From an uncultured Bacilli bacterium (GTDB lineage: Bacteria > Bacillota_I > Bacilli_A > RF39 > UBA660), in assembly GCA_934120015.1 (NCBI GenBank), contig CAKOTD010000021.1:1-22951 (forward strand): a stretch of 22,951 nt of DNA, written 5' to 3'. A program made the position numbers and the translations under genes. Below are positions 7,136 through 14,761 of this stretch, piece by piece. The notes under the pieces were generated by a model, which made no database searches, was not told the origin of the DNA, and worked only from the letters and a program-made list of their open reading frames with translations. Position 1 is the first letter of the stretch, and each line of letters starts with the position of its first letter.

Positions 7136-10007
7136 AATTAAAATACTCCTTCATTTGACTACTACTTAAATTGAAATAGCTTTTCGTTTGTGCTAGTAAA
7201 TAGTCTTTCCTGTTTCTAGCAAACTTTCTCAACTCTTCAATTTCAGCATTCCAATTATCCATGGAACCTCCCCATCTTTCAAAATTACGAGGCATCTCTG
7301 GTAATATCTCATTATATAATTCATCTATCCTTGAAAGTATTTTTTCCTCTGTCCAAGTATTCTCAAGCATTTCACTTAATAATTCTACAAACCTCTTTCT
7401 AAATTCATCATTTTTAAAAAGATTTCTTGTGAGAGTTGATGACACCTTTAAACTCCCCATACCTTCAGGATCATTCATAATATTATAATAATTAACCCTA
7501 TAATAATACATACCAAAGTCCAAATCATAAAATATAAAATGCCATTTACCATTATCTATATTTGGATTGGAAAATACCCTACAATTTATTATATCATTAT
7601 TAGTAATATAAGTCTCGGAAATCCAGAATTTTATCATATTATCAATGTCAATCAACTGTGAAACATAATCATAGTTTTCTTTTCTTGACATATCATGACT
7701 ACTTAAATAATTTATAAGGTCATAATATGAAGAGTTACTTCCAGCAGAAACTTCACCATCTATTCTAACAACATTAGTATCATCTGCTGGGACATTATAA
7801 TGTGCAGACACAAAGTTTTCATCAACTTTTTCAATTATATAATAAACTCCCCAATAATTACCATTGATGTAAACAATTATCGGTTTCATAGCTTGAACGT
7901 CTATCTCAGTATCCTCAACAATTGAAGTCATAAGAGGATCTCTTATCATAGCATGTTCTAAGTCTTGAGATCCAGAACGCAAAACTAATGTTTTATAAAT
8001 ACTATTATCTCTATTTTCAAAAACCTGATAATGAAGTTCAGATTGTCCATATTTTTTACGGAACTTTAAGGAAAAGCTTTTTTTAGCATATCCTCTTGCT
8101 GATCCACCAAAAAGCTTTATACCACAGGGAATAGAGAAACCTCCATCAGAGTCAAAATATTCAACATAAGCAGGATATTCCAAATCATCCCAAGCAGCCG
8201 AGTTTAAAATATCAAATTTATTTGGATCTAATGATACAGACACAACATCTATAGTATGATTTTCATTTATTATATATGAAGCAGTTGAAACAGAACTATT
8301 AATCATTCCATCATTAACTGATATGGCTTTCAATACAGAAGTTTTATTTAATATTATTGGTTCTTCATATTTTTTGGAATTTGTTGTAGGATTCTTGCCA
8401 TCTAGTGTATAGTAAATAGTTCCTGGTCCAATCAATTCCACCTGAATATTTTCAACATCATTATATATTCCGGCTTTTACAGAAAATTCTGGAGAATATG
8501 CCACTTCATATTTTCCAGAATTATTTTCTTTCATAGGGCTTGGTTTTTCCATATAATAGAATCCATAATCATTCTTTCTACCATAACTATATCCAGATGG
8601 AACATCAGAAACAAATAAACTATCAACAACCTTATTATTACTAATCAAATACAAAGATTCAACACTTGATAACTTAAAATTGCAATGTTGATACGTTGTA
8701 TTGCTTAAGTTGATGTCACCAGATGCCATAATTATATAATATTCATTTGGTTTCAACACAACATCAGGCATTTGATATAAACTAGTATCATTTAATGTAG
8801 TAGTTAAATAATAATCTTTCAGATTAATATCATTATCAGAATTATTTTTAAGTTCAATCCAATCATAATAATTACCACTATTCTGAGCTAAATATTCATA
8901 ATTACTATTCATAACTTCATTAATAATTAAACTATTCTTATTTGTTTCGTATTTTTTTGCAAACGCTTCAGCACCAGTTGCATCATTAGCAAAACCACCT
9001 GTTAAAACTCCACTTTTGGTAAACATACCATCATTATATTGCAAAGCATATCCATTAGGTAAATTTTCATAATTAACATCTTGAACTATTTTACCATTTT
9101 TGCTTAAAATAACATTTCCATTTTTAGAATTTAATTTGAAATTTGTATGTAAAATTCCTTCTACTATATCTCTACCTGAAGTATATATCATTATATATTC
9201 ATTAACTCCAAGTTCGATCTCAGGCAATCCCCATTTAAATGGTTCGGATGAATTGTCTGACAGACTATAACCCTTAAGATTAATCTTTTTATCACTATTA
9301 TTTTTTAATTCTATATATCCACTATATTCATTATAATCATCTTTAAATTGTCCACCATTTCTAACTAATATTTCAGTTATTTGAATATCATCATCTGTAA
9401 TATTAAGAGAATTTAAATATTTTTCTAATCCTTCTTTTGTATTAGAAAAACCAGGTGTAACATTCTTTACAATATTCCAGCTTCCATCATTACCACGTGC
9501 AAGTGAAGTATTCTTGTTAGTTTTAACAGTGTCAACAGCATCAATAATCTTACTGCTTGGATTTCTAAGAACAATTCTTTCTCCACCATTTTTATTTATT
9601 TTAAAATTAGTATACAACCCATCTCTTGTTTCACCAGATGTAAAAATTACAAGATATGATTTTGACTTTATTGTAACATCACCAAAAGCCCATTTAATCT
9701 TTTCCTCTGAATCAGACAAAGTATAATTTAAAAGATTGATATCCTTATTAGACCCATTGTACAATTCAATCCAGTCATAAATATTACCCTCACTATCAGC
9801 AACACTGCCATCATTATTATTAGAAATTTCATTAATAACCAGTTTATTTATTTTTGAGTTGTCACTTTCTTCAAGATCGATTTCTATTTTATTTATGTTT
9901 TTCTTATCATTAAATATTAAAGAAAAAATTATTAAAAATCCTAATAAACCAAACATTCCAACTAAATATTTAGAATTTTCTTTAAACTTACTTTTTTCTA
10001 TCTTCAT
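7125..10007 (-). CDS. membrane-anchored protein: three lamin-tail domains, chitobiase-C-like domain, CotH kinase domain
   Basis: 960 residues from the chosen start. CotH of spore formers is an atypical protein kinase that phosphorylates coat proteins; here the domain is on a surface multidomain protein. The order is as follows. There is a TM segment at about 14-33. Lamin-tail domains lie at about 53-188, 208-340 and 358-491, each with INEI/ITEI/INEV, WIEL or YIEL, and SG after the last strand. A CHB_HEX_C_1-like domain (about 503-580) contains IYYTLDGKNPT. CotH is about 586-943, with INGNYWGVYYIIEKVDENF and FYDLDFGMYYY. The domain carries an acidic DLD motif like that of active CotH kinases. 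Start: ATG at 10007 has AGGG 8 bases upstream and lies after the promoter at 10036-10065; an in-frame ATG at 10058 would fall upstream of the predicted transcript start. It is the first gene of the operon. Confidence 0.9.
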   Translation of the reverse strand: MKIEKSKFKENSKYLVGMFGLLGFLIIFSLIFNDKKNINKIEIDLEESDNSKINKLVINEISNNNDGSVADSEGNIYDWIELYNGSNKDINLLNYTLSDSEEKIKWAFGDVTIKSKSYLVIFTSGETRDGLYTNFKINKNGGERIVLRNPSSKIIDAVDTVKTNKNTSLARGNDGSWNIVKNVTPGFSNTKEGLEKYLNSLNITDDDIQITEILVRNGGQFKDDYNEYSGYIELKNNSDKKINLKGYSLSDNSSEPFKWGLPEIELGVNEYIMIYTSGRDIVEGILHTNFKLNSKNGNVILSKNGKIVQDVNYENLPNGYALQYNDGMFTKSGVLTGGFANDATGAEAFAKKYETNKNSLIINEVMNSNYEYLAQNSGNYYDWIELKNNSDNDINLKDYYLTTTLNDTSLYQMPDVVLKPNEYYIIMASGDINLSNTTYQHCNFKLSSVESLYLISNNKVVDSLFVSDVPSGYSYGRKNDYGFYYMEKPSPMKENNSGKYEVAYSPEFSVKAGIYNDVENIQVELIGPGTIYYTLDGKNPTTNSKKYEEPIILNKTSVLKAISVNDGMINSSVSTASYIINENHTIDVVSVSLDPNKFDILNSAAWDDLEYPAYVEYFDSDGGFSIPCGIKLFGGSARGYAKKSFSLKFRKKYGQSELHYQVFENRDNSIYKTLVLRSGSQDLEHAMIRDPLMTSIVEDTEIDVQAMKPIIVYINGNYWGVYYIIEKVDENFVSAHYNVPADDTNVVRIDGEVSAGSNSSYYDLINYLSSHDMSRKENYDYVSQLIDIDNMIKFWISETYITNNDIINCRVFSNPNIDNGKWHFIFYDLDFGMYYYRVNYYNIMNDPEGMGSLKVSSTLTRNLFKNDEFRKRFVELLSEMLENTWTEEKILSRIDELYNEILPEMPRNFERWGGSMDNWNAEIEELRKFARNRKDYLLAQTKSYFNLSSSQMKEYFNYEG

Positions 10008-10035
10008 ATCATCAACCCTATCATAATACATGCTA

Positions 10036-10065
10036 ATTTTATCATAAAACGGCATCATATTACAA
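10036..10065 (-). promoter_or_regulatory. promoter of the CotH/VTC/DUF4956 operon
   Basis: On the minus strand: TTGTAA (10065-10060), 18-base spacer, TAAAAT (10041-10036) preceded by an extended -10 TG. Transcription would start at about 10029, downstream of the ATG at 10058 and upstream of the ATG at 10007. This supports the shorter form of the CotH protein. Confidence 0.55.
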
Positions 10066-10088
10066 CATTTTTAGACAACTTTAGAAAG

Positions 10089-10113
10089 AAAAAAAATAGG
10101 CACAGGCCTATTT
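10089..10113 (-). terminator. terminator of the nucleotidyltransferase gene
   Basis: An 8-bp perfect stem, GCCTATTT/AAATAGGC (10094-10101 with 10106-10113), with a 4-base loop. On the minus strand it is followed by TTTTTCTTTCT. The TAG stop (10110-10108) is inside the stem. Confidence 0.85.
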
Positions 10114-11001
10114 CCATAAATTATTAGGATATTCTCCATTGTTAATTAAACTACCTATTTTTTCTACTACCATTTCTTTATCTTCTTTGTAGGTAACACC
10201 ATACCATTTAGAATCTGTATATAATATTTTAGCTTTATAATTTTCTTCCTTTATTAGTTTAAAAACAGAATCAGGAATCAAAAATTCACACTTTAATAGA
10301 TTATCTTTATTTTCCTCAAAAAATTCAGTAAATAGCTTTTCCAAACGCTTAAAAATAGCTGGTGTAAAACACATCATATTCATGGATACAGGCGTATCTC
10401 CATCAATATTAAATGATGGCTCTCCATCTAATGGAGTAGCTGTTATTATATCACCATTTTTCTCAACACTACTTTCAATTAATTTAGTTAAATAACCATC
10501 TTCAATTGCACATATTCCTCTTTTAACAGAACCATTTTCTGTTAGAGTGTTTTTTACCTGATATCCAACTACAGCGCAATCATCACCTTTTGCATTCTTT
10601 AAAAACTCAGCAGCAGTAATATAAGCATTTTTACCATAAAAATCATCGGCATTTATAATAGCAAAGTTATCTTTAACTATATCCTTACAGCAAAGAATCG
10701 CATGTGATGTACCAAGAGGTTTAACTCTATCAGTCGGAAGACTATAACCTAAAGGTATATTGTCATTTTTTTGAAAAACATACTCAACATTAATTTGTTT
10801 TTCAACTCTTTTACCAATTGTGTCTTTAAATATATCATAATTTTCTTCTTTAATAATAAATACAACCTTATCAAAACCAGCTTTAATTGCGTCATATACT
10901 GAATAATCTATAATGAACTCTCCATTCGGACCTACTGGGTCAATCTGTTTAAGTCCACCATATCTGCTACCCATACCAGCAGCCATTATAACTAATGTCA
11001 T
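10108..11001 (-). CDS. sugar-phosphate nucleotidyltransferase
   Basis: 297 residues. The Rossmann-like NTP transferase fold joins an NTP to a sugar 1-phosphate to give an NDP-sugar for surface polysaccharides. The N-terminal nucleotide-binding loop is MAAGMGSRYGGLKQ (6-19), with the Gly-rich turn and conserved Arg and Lys. LGTSHAILCC (about 93-102) corresponds to the base-recognition segment. FAIINADDFYG (about 113-123) holds the metal-binding acidic residue. It is close to enzymes annotated as UTP-glucose-1-phosphate uridylyltransferase-like, but base and sugar cannot be fixed from sequence alone. ATG with AAGGAG 9 bases upstream. Upstream there are several possible -10 elements (TATACT, TATACA) without a clear -35. 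A single-gene unit with its own terminator, lying next to the envelope operon. Confidence 0.9.
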   Translation of the reverse strand: MTLVIMAAGMGSRYGGLKQIDPVGPNGEFIIDYSVYDAIKAGFDKVVFIIKEENYDIFKDTIGKRVEKQINVEYVFQKNDNIPLGYSLPTDRVKPLGTSHAILCCKDIVKDNFAIINADDFYGKNAYITAAEFLKNAKGDDCAVVGYQVKNTLTENGSVKRGICAIEDGYLTKLIESSVEKNGDIITATPLDGEPSFNIDGDTPVSMNMMCFTPAIFKRLEKLFTEFFEENKDNLLKCEFLIPDSVFKLIKEENYKAKILYTDSKWYGVTYKEDKEMVVEKIGSLINNGEYPNNLWK

Positions 11002-11089
11002 CTCTACATCTCCTTATTAAATATTCATGTATAAATAAGTATACACTATTTCAAACAAAAAATAAACCCTCTTACACTTATTTTACAAT

Positions 11090-11127
11090 AAAAAAATCCT
11101 ATAAAATTATATTTATAAGAATTTTTT
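11090..11127 (-). terminator. terminator downstream of the sigma factor gene
   Basis: Long imperfect stem between 11091-11105 and 11112-11127. On the minus strand it pairs with one T-T mismatch and one G-T pair and is followed by TTTTTATTG. The wobble pair exists only on the minus strand, which fits its position about 70 bp after the sigma gene stop. Confidence 0.65.
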
Positions 11128-11195
11128 CATACTTTATCTATTTTTATAAATTTAATAAGAATTATTCCTATCACAATTGTGAAAATTTTATATTT

Positions 11196-13556
11196 TTAAT
11201 TATTTATTTTTTTCAAAGATGGAAGATTTATTTCTTGGTCATCTTCCATAACTTCAATTGCACTATCTATAGCCTGATTTATCTTTTCTTTATAAGCAAG
11301 TAATATTGTTTTTGTTGTATTTATAATTTCTTGAGAATCTACACCCAAAAATTCTGATATAGATGCATTAGAAAAACATTTTCCATCCACATAACCTAAT
11401 TTTAGTGAAGCAATCAATATTTCTTTAGGAGAATACATATCCATCATCTTTGAAAAAATTGGTGTTCTTAATAACTCAAGTATTTTAATGTAATCTTCCT
11501 TTGTCATTACCTCTATATCTTTTCTTGTTGAAATATTTTCTTTTTCTGGTATATTTATATAACTACAGTTTTCGTTTAAAATCTTTGTTAATGCTTTTAC
11601 TTCATTGGTTTTTAAATTGCCTAAAGTATTTTCATTAGTCTCAATTTCTTTGTCCCTTGTTTTCTTCACATTATTTGAATTAAACAAACGTCTTCTAATT
11701 TTAGGAATTAGACTCCCATAAAATTCATTTGTTTGTTTTCTATCTAATTTCCCAGCTACTGGATTATTTAAATCTTTTCCATATCTTGCTTCTATTAATG
11801 ATTTTTCTTCCTCTGATAATTTTTTCAATATTATGTCTATTTGTTCTTTTGTATAAGTATTAAAATATTCATAAATTGTTCTTATTTTTTTTGTCATATT
11901 TAATTTTTTTTCTTTCACATTTGATTCTGATTGTTGATTGATTTTTAAATTACCTAAAGTATTTTCATTAGCCTCAATTTCTTTATCTCGTGTTTTCTTT
12001 ACATTATTTGAATTAGATAAAAGTTCTCTCATTTTAGGAATCAGATTTCCATAAAATTCATTTGTTTGTTTTCTATCTAATTTCCCAGCTACTGGATTAT
12101 TCAAATCTTTCCCATATCTTAATTCTATTAATGATTTTTCTTTATCTGATAATTTTTTCAACATTGTATCTACTTGCTCTTTTGTATAATCATTAAAACA
12201 CTTATAAATTGTTTCGATGTTTCTTCCCATATTTTCCTTTTCTACCATTCTATAATCTTCTTTCAAAAATATTTTACATGATGTATCTGGTTCTTTATAT
12301 TTCTTTTTAGGACATTTTATTTTTTTTAACCGTTTTAATTGTTTTAATGACTTCATAGGATTGTCCATATATTCTGCAAATGAACTAATATATTTTAATC
12401 CTCGAATCTTTTTTATAGCACACGATTCAATTTGTCTAATTCTTTCACGCGTATAACCAAACATTTGACCAATTGCTTCTAATGTCATGGGTTCTTTATC
12501 ATAAAGCCCAAATCTTAACATTAGCACATCTTTCTCTTTTTGGGTCAAGGGACTATCCTCTAATAATTTTCTTACTTCATCTTGCATAGAACTAGTAACT
12601 GTTTTATCTTCAAAAGGTTCATCTGATGCTGGAATAAAGTCTTGTAACTCATTAGCATCAGCATTATCATCATTCTCACCAACTTTTGTATTCAAGCTCA
12701 CTATATCAATTTCAAGTTTTTGTATCCTTTCTACTTCTGAAATTTCTATACCCATTTCAGTTGCTATTTCTTTTATTGTTGGCTGTCTATTTAATTTTAT
12801 GTATAAATTTGTTTCAGCTCTTTTACAAGCTCTTAATTTAAAATATAAATGTTCAGGCAATCTAATTATTTTATTTTTTTCAATAATTGCTCTAGCAATA
12901 TCTTGTTTAATCAACTTAGTTGCATATGTAGAAAACTTGTATCCCTTTGAAACATCAAATTTTTCGACAGCTTTCATAAGTCCAATATTTCCTTCTTGAA
13001 TTAAATCAAGAAATGGTACCCCACTATTAATATACTTTCTTGCTATACTAACAACCAGTTTCAAATTACTTTCAATTAACATATTTCTTGCCTTTTCATC
13101 ACCTTGTGACATTTTTTGAATTAGTTCTCGTTGCTGTTCTTCTGAAAGTAATGGTTTTCTACCTATTTCTTGAAGATAGGTTTTAACACTATCCTTTAAC
13201 CAAACATTTTCTTTATCTAAATTTATTTCAAGTTCATCATCAAAATCTTTTATATCAACATTATTTAACAAACAATAATTCTCAATTATTAATCTCACTA
13301 TACTATTATCAAAAATATTTTCTAAATTCTCTAACTGAATTTGAACTCGATACTCATCTACAATTAGTTGCACCATTTCTGAAAAAATATCATTTTTTTC
13401 TATTAGTTCTAATAGTATATCTGAGCTTGGAATATAATTATTTTTTTCAAAAAATTCACTTAATTCTTCAATTTTTTTGATTGAATCATTACATGTAATG
13501 CCTTTACCTATATGCTTATTTATATAATTATTTATAATTTCATAATTTAATTTCAT
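11196..13556 (-). CDS. divergent sigma-70 family factor with duplicated region-4-like C-terminal extension
   Basis: 786 residues, about twice a typical Gram-positive RpoD. N-terminal 1-115 is acidic/helical, possibly region 1.1-like. Region 1.2 is at about 119-150. Region 2 (about 162-225) contains NLKLVVSIARKY and FLDLIQEGNIGLMKAVEKFD. Region 3 is at about 229-310. Region 4 (about 335-390) contains LTQKEKDVLMLRFG and the recognition helix TRERIRQIE. Region 2.3/2.4 reads KFSTYATKLIKQDIARAI: the two Trp of primary sigma factors (W433, W434 of E. coli) are Lys and Leu, and the T440 position is Ala. After a Lys-rich linker there are two near-identical modules (446-540 and 557-651), each with KLS-x-EKSLIE-x-RYG and FYG-x-LIPK. 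A last segment (about 685-770) is helical and also region-4-like. The ATG has AGGGGGAT upstream. Probably an accessory or specialised sigma factor; its regulon is unknown. Confidence 0.9.
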   Translation of the reverse strand: MKLNYEIINNYINKHIGKGITCNDSIKKIEELSEFFEKNNYIPSSDILLELIEKNDIFSEMVQLIVDEYRVQIQLENLENIFDNSIVRLIIENYCLLNNVDIKDFDDELEINLDKENVWLKDSVKTYLQEIGRKPLLSEEQQRELIQKMSQGDEKARNMLIESNLKLVVSIARKYINSGVPFLDLIQEGNIGLMKAVEKFDVSKGYKFSTYATKLIKQDIARAIIEKNKIIRLPEHLYFKLRACKRAETNLYIKLNRQPTIKEIATEMGIEISEVERIQKLEIDIVSLNTKVGENDDNADANELQDFIPASDEPFEDKTVTSSMQDEVRKLLEDSPLTQKEKDVLMLRFGLYDKEPMTLEAIGQMFGYTRERIRQIESCAIKKIRGLKYISSFAEYMDNPMKSLKQLKRLKKIKCPKKKYKEPDTSCKIFLKEDYRMVEKENMGRNIETIYKCFNDYTKEQVDTMLKKLSDKEKSLIELRYGKDLNNPVAGKLDRKQTNEFYGNLIPKMRELLSNSNNVKKTRDKEIEANENTLGNLKINQQSESNVKEKKLNMTKKIRTIYEYFNTYTKEQIDIILKKLSEEEKSLIEARYGKDLNNPVAGKLDRKQTNEFYGSLIPKIRRRLFNSNNVKKTRDKEIETNENTLGNLKTNEVKALTKILNENCSYINIPEKENISTRKDIEVMTKEDYIKILELLRTPIFSKMMDMYSPKEILIASLKLGYVDGKCFSNASISEFLGVDSQEIINTTKTILLAYKEKINQAIDSAIEVMEDDQEINLPSLKKINN
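11604..12221 (-). repeat. in-frame 333-bp tandem duplication inside the sigma factor gene
   Basis: Segments 11604-11888 and 11937-12221 encode the same module with an offset of exactly 333 bp (111 codons), linkers included. 11716-11768 and 12049-12101 are identical over 53 bp, and the flanking linker DNA (for example 11619-11690 and 11952-12023) is also closely similar. Synonymous and a few replacement changes show the copies have begun to diverge. Because the period is a multiple of three, gain or loss of units keeps the frame. Confidence 0.9.
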
Positions 13557-13996
13557 TTATTATCCCCCTAAATTATTTTTTTGCTTATTTAAGTATATTT
13601 TATAATCATGAATTTATCAAATATGACTGATAAAATGCTATAGAAATAAGTCTTATTTGTTATTTTAGCACTTTCTACTTTTTCAGTAAACCTTTTTAAC
13701 TTAGATAGTAGAAAAATGTTTTAAATAAATTATTTAGGGGGGTAATATATCCTTTATGTTAGAACAAAATTCAAAATAATGTTGAATATATAAATTCACA
13801 CCTAAATTTTACTGCTTCATAAACTTAAAACCTGGTAGTTGCTACCATACTAGTCTTAATATTTTCGGTTTCATTATAATTTCTATCTAAGTAATTTTAC
13901 AATGTGGACATTAATATTTTCTTACATTTATGTTAATGACTTTGCTATTTTTTGATTTTGAAAAACCTCTCTAGTGTATAAAAAAAAGTAATAAAA
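13557..13996. other. 440-bp gap, no gene found apart from the sigma gene leader
   Basis: The leftmost 70 bases hold the sigma factor leader and promoter. The rest is AT-rich with stops in all frames. It contains a hairpin TGGTAG-TTG-CTACCA at 13833-13847, an 8-bp inverted repeat (13672-13679 with 13707-13714), and a strong plus-strand Shine-Dalgarno-like AGGGGGG at about 13735-13741 followed only by an ATG (13757) with seven codons. It may be a decayed gene or hold an unrecognised RNA. No tRNA, CRISPR or known riboswitch motif was seen. Confidence 0.5.
13592..13620 (-). promoter_or_regulatory. promoter of the sigma factor gene
   Basis: On the minus strand: TTGATA (13620-13615), 17-base spacer, TATACT (13597-13592). 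Predicted start at about 13585, giving a leader of about 28 bases that carries the ribosome binding site AGGGGGAT. Confidence 0.7.
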
Positions 13997-14005
13997 TTAC
14001 TTTTT
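13976..14005 (-). terminator. terminator of the thioredoxin-like gene
   Basis: A 10-bp perfect stem (13983-13992 with 13996-14005) with a 3-base loop. On the minus strand it is followed by a T tract at 13982-13976. The TAA stop (13999-13997) is within the stem. Confidence 0.85.
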
Positions 14006-14761
14006 AATTTTTTTACTTTCTGATGCCTTTTTAACTGCTTTCATCTTTTTTTGTGTAGTATCTGCTTTCTTATTATTAGAAACTTCTCTTCTTTCAATAC
14101 TTTCCTTTACTTTCATAGTTTGAAATTCGTTAATTCTTCCTTCTAAAGAACTAATTCTATTATATAAAATATGATGTTGTTTATAATCACAATAAATTAT
14201 ACAGATAGTTCCTAAAACAATAGTACCTGCTATAGAACCAATTATAAGTAAATAATTTACTGAAGTATTTGAAGCTTTTTTAGATTTTTCAAGTTCATCT
14301 AATACATCATATCTATCTTTACTATTATATAAATCAGTAATTGCTTTTTTTATACTTTCATCATATTGTGAAGAATATCCAGGAAATACTTGATCACCAA
14401 TAATTATATATGGAACTCCAGTAGCTGGTTGTCCTAAAAATGTTGAAACTTCATTCATAAATGTATAATTGTCTTTATTATACCAAGTTTCATAAGATAC
14501 TACCTTAAAGTATTTGCCATATTCTTCAGTAATATCATTTAAAAAATTTAAGAATGAACGGCAAAAACCACAACCTTTTCCACGAAACAAGTAAATAGTA
14601 ATTTGATTATCAGTTTCCTTATAATCACCTAACTTACTTTCTATTTGTTCTTCTTCAAGAGCTTCTTTTAAATTTAATGTTTTATACTTCTTGCTTGCAG
14701 CAAAAACAGTAAGTGGTAAGACACAAAAACTTATTAATAAGCAGATTAAAACTTTCTTCAT
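13997..14761 (-). CDS. membrane-tethered thioredoxin-fold protein
   Basis: 254 residues. Probably an extracytoplasmic thiol-disulfide or redox-partner protein. The N-terminal signal sequence is at about 1-22 (MKKVLICLLI... ending VFAAS). The thioredoxin-like domain (about 50-148) has ITIYLFRGKGCGFCRSF, where CGFC at 64-67 is the CxxC active site, and the cis-Pro loop ATGVPYIIIG (113-122). One TM helix lies at about 169-190. The last 60 residues are very basic and would be in the cytoplasm, partly coiled coil (ISSLEGRINEF) and ending in a lysine-rich tail. A signal peptide plus a second TM places the active site outside. ATG with AGAGGT upstream. It is a single-gene unit with a terminator overlapping its stop. 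Partner substrate proteins are unknown. Confidence 0.8.
   Translation of the reverse strand: MKKVLICLLISFCVLPLTVFAASKKYKTLNLKEALEEEQIESKLGDYKETDNQITIYLFRGKGCGFCRSFLNFLNDITEEYGKYFKVVSYETWYNKDNYTFMNEVSTFLGQPATGVPYIIIGDQVFPGYSSQYDESIKKAITDLYNSKDRYDVLDELEKSKKASNTSVNYLLIIGSIAGTIVLGTICIIYCDYKQHHILYNRISSLEGRINEFQTMKVKESIERREVSNNKKADTTQKKMKAVKKASESKKIKK

Noticed and set aside
10008..10058. Longer start for the CotH protein (17 extra residues)
   Set aside because: The ATG at 10058 has no ribosome binding site and lies upstream of the predicted transcription start; the ATG at 10007 has one.
11172..11181. 10-bp palindrome CACAATTGTG as an operator
   Set aside because: A single short palindrome downstream of a gene, not near any promoter; expected by chance in AT-rich DNA.
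10995..11303. Plus-strand open frame of 102 codons between the nucleotidyltransferase and sigma genes
   Set aside because: Phe/Ile/Tyr-rich translation of AT-rich DNA; it overlaps the leader of one gene and the 3' end of the other, and contains the minus-strand terminator.
13636..13670. Imperfect hairpin upstream of the sigma gene as a riboswitch
   Set aside because: It lies upstream of the predicted promoter, so it is not in the leader RNA, and it matches no riboswitch consensus I know.
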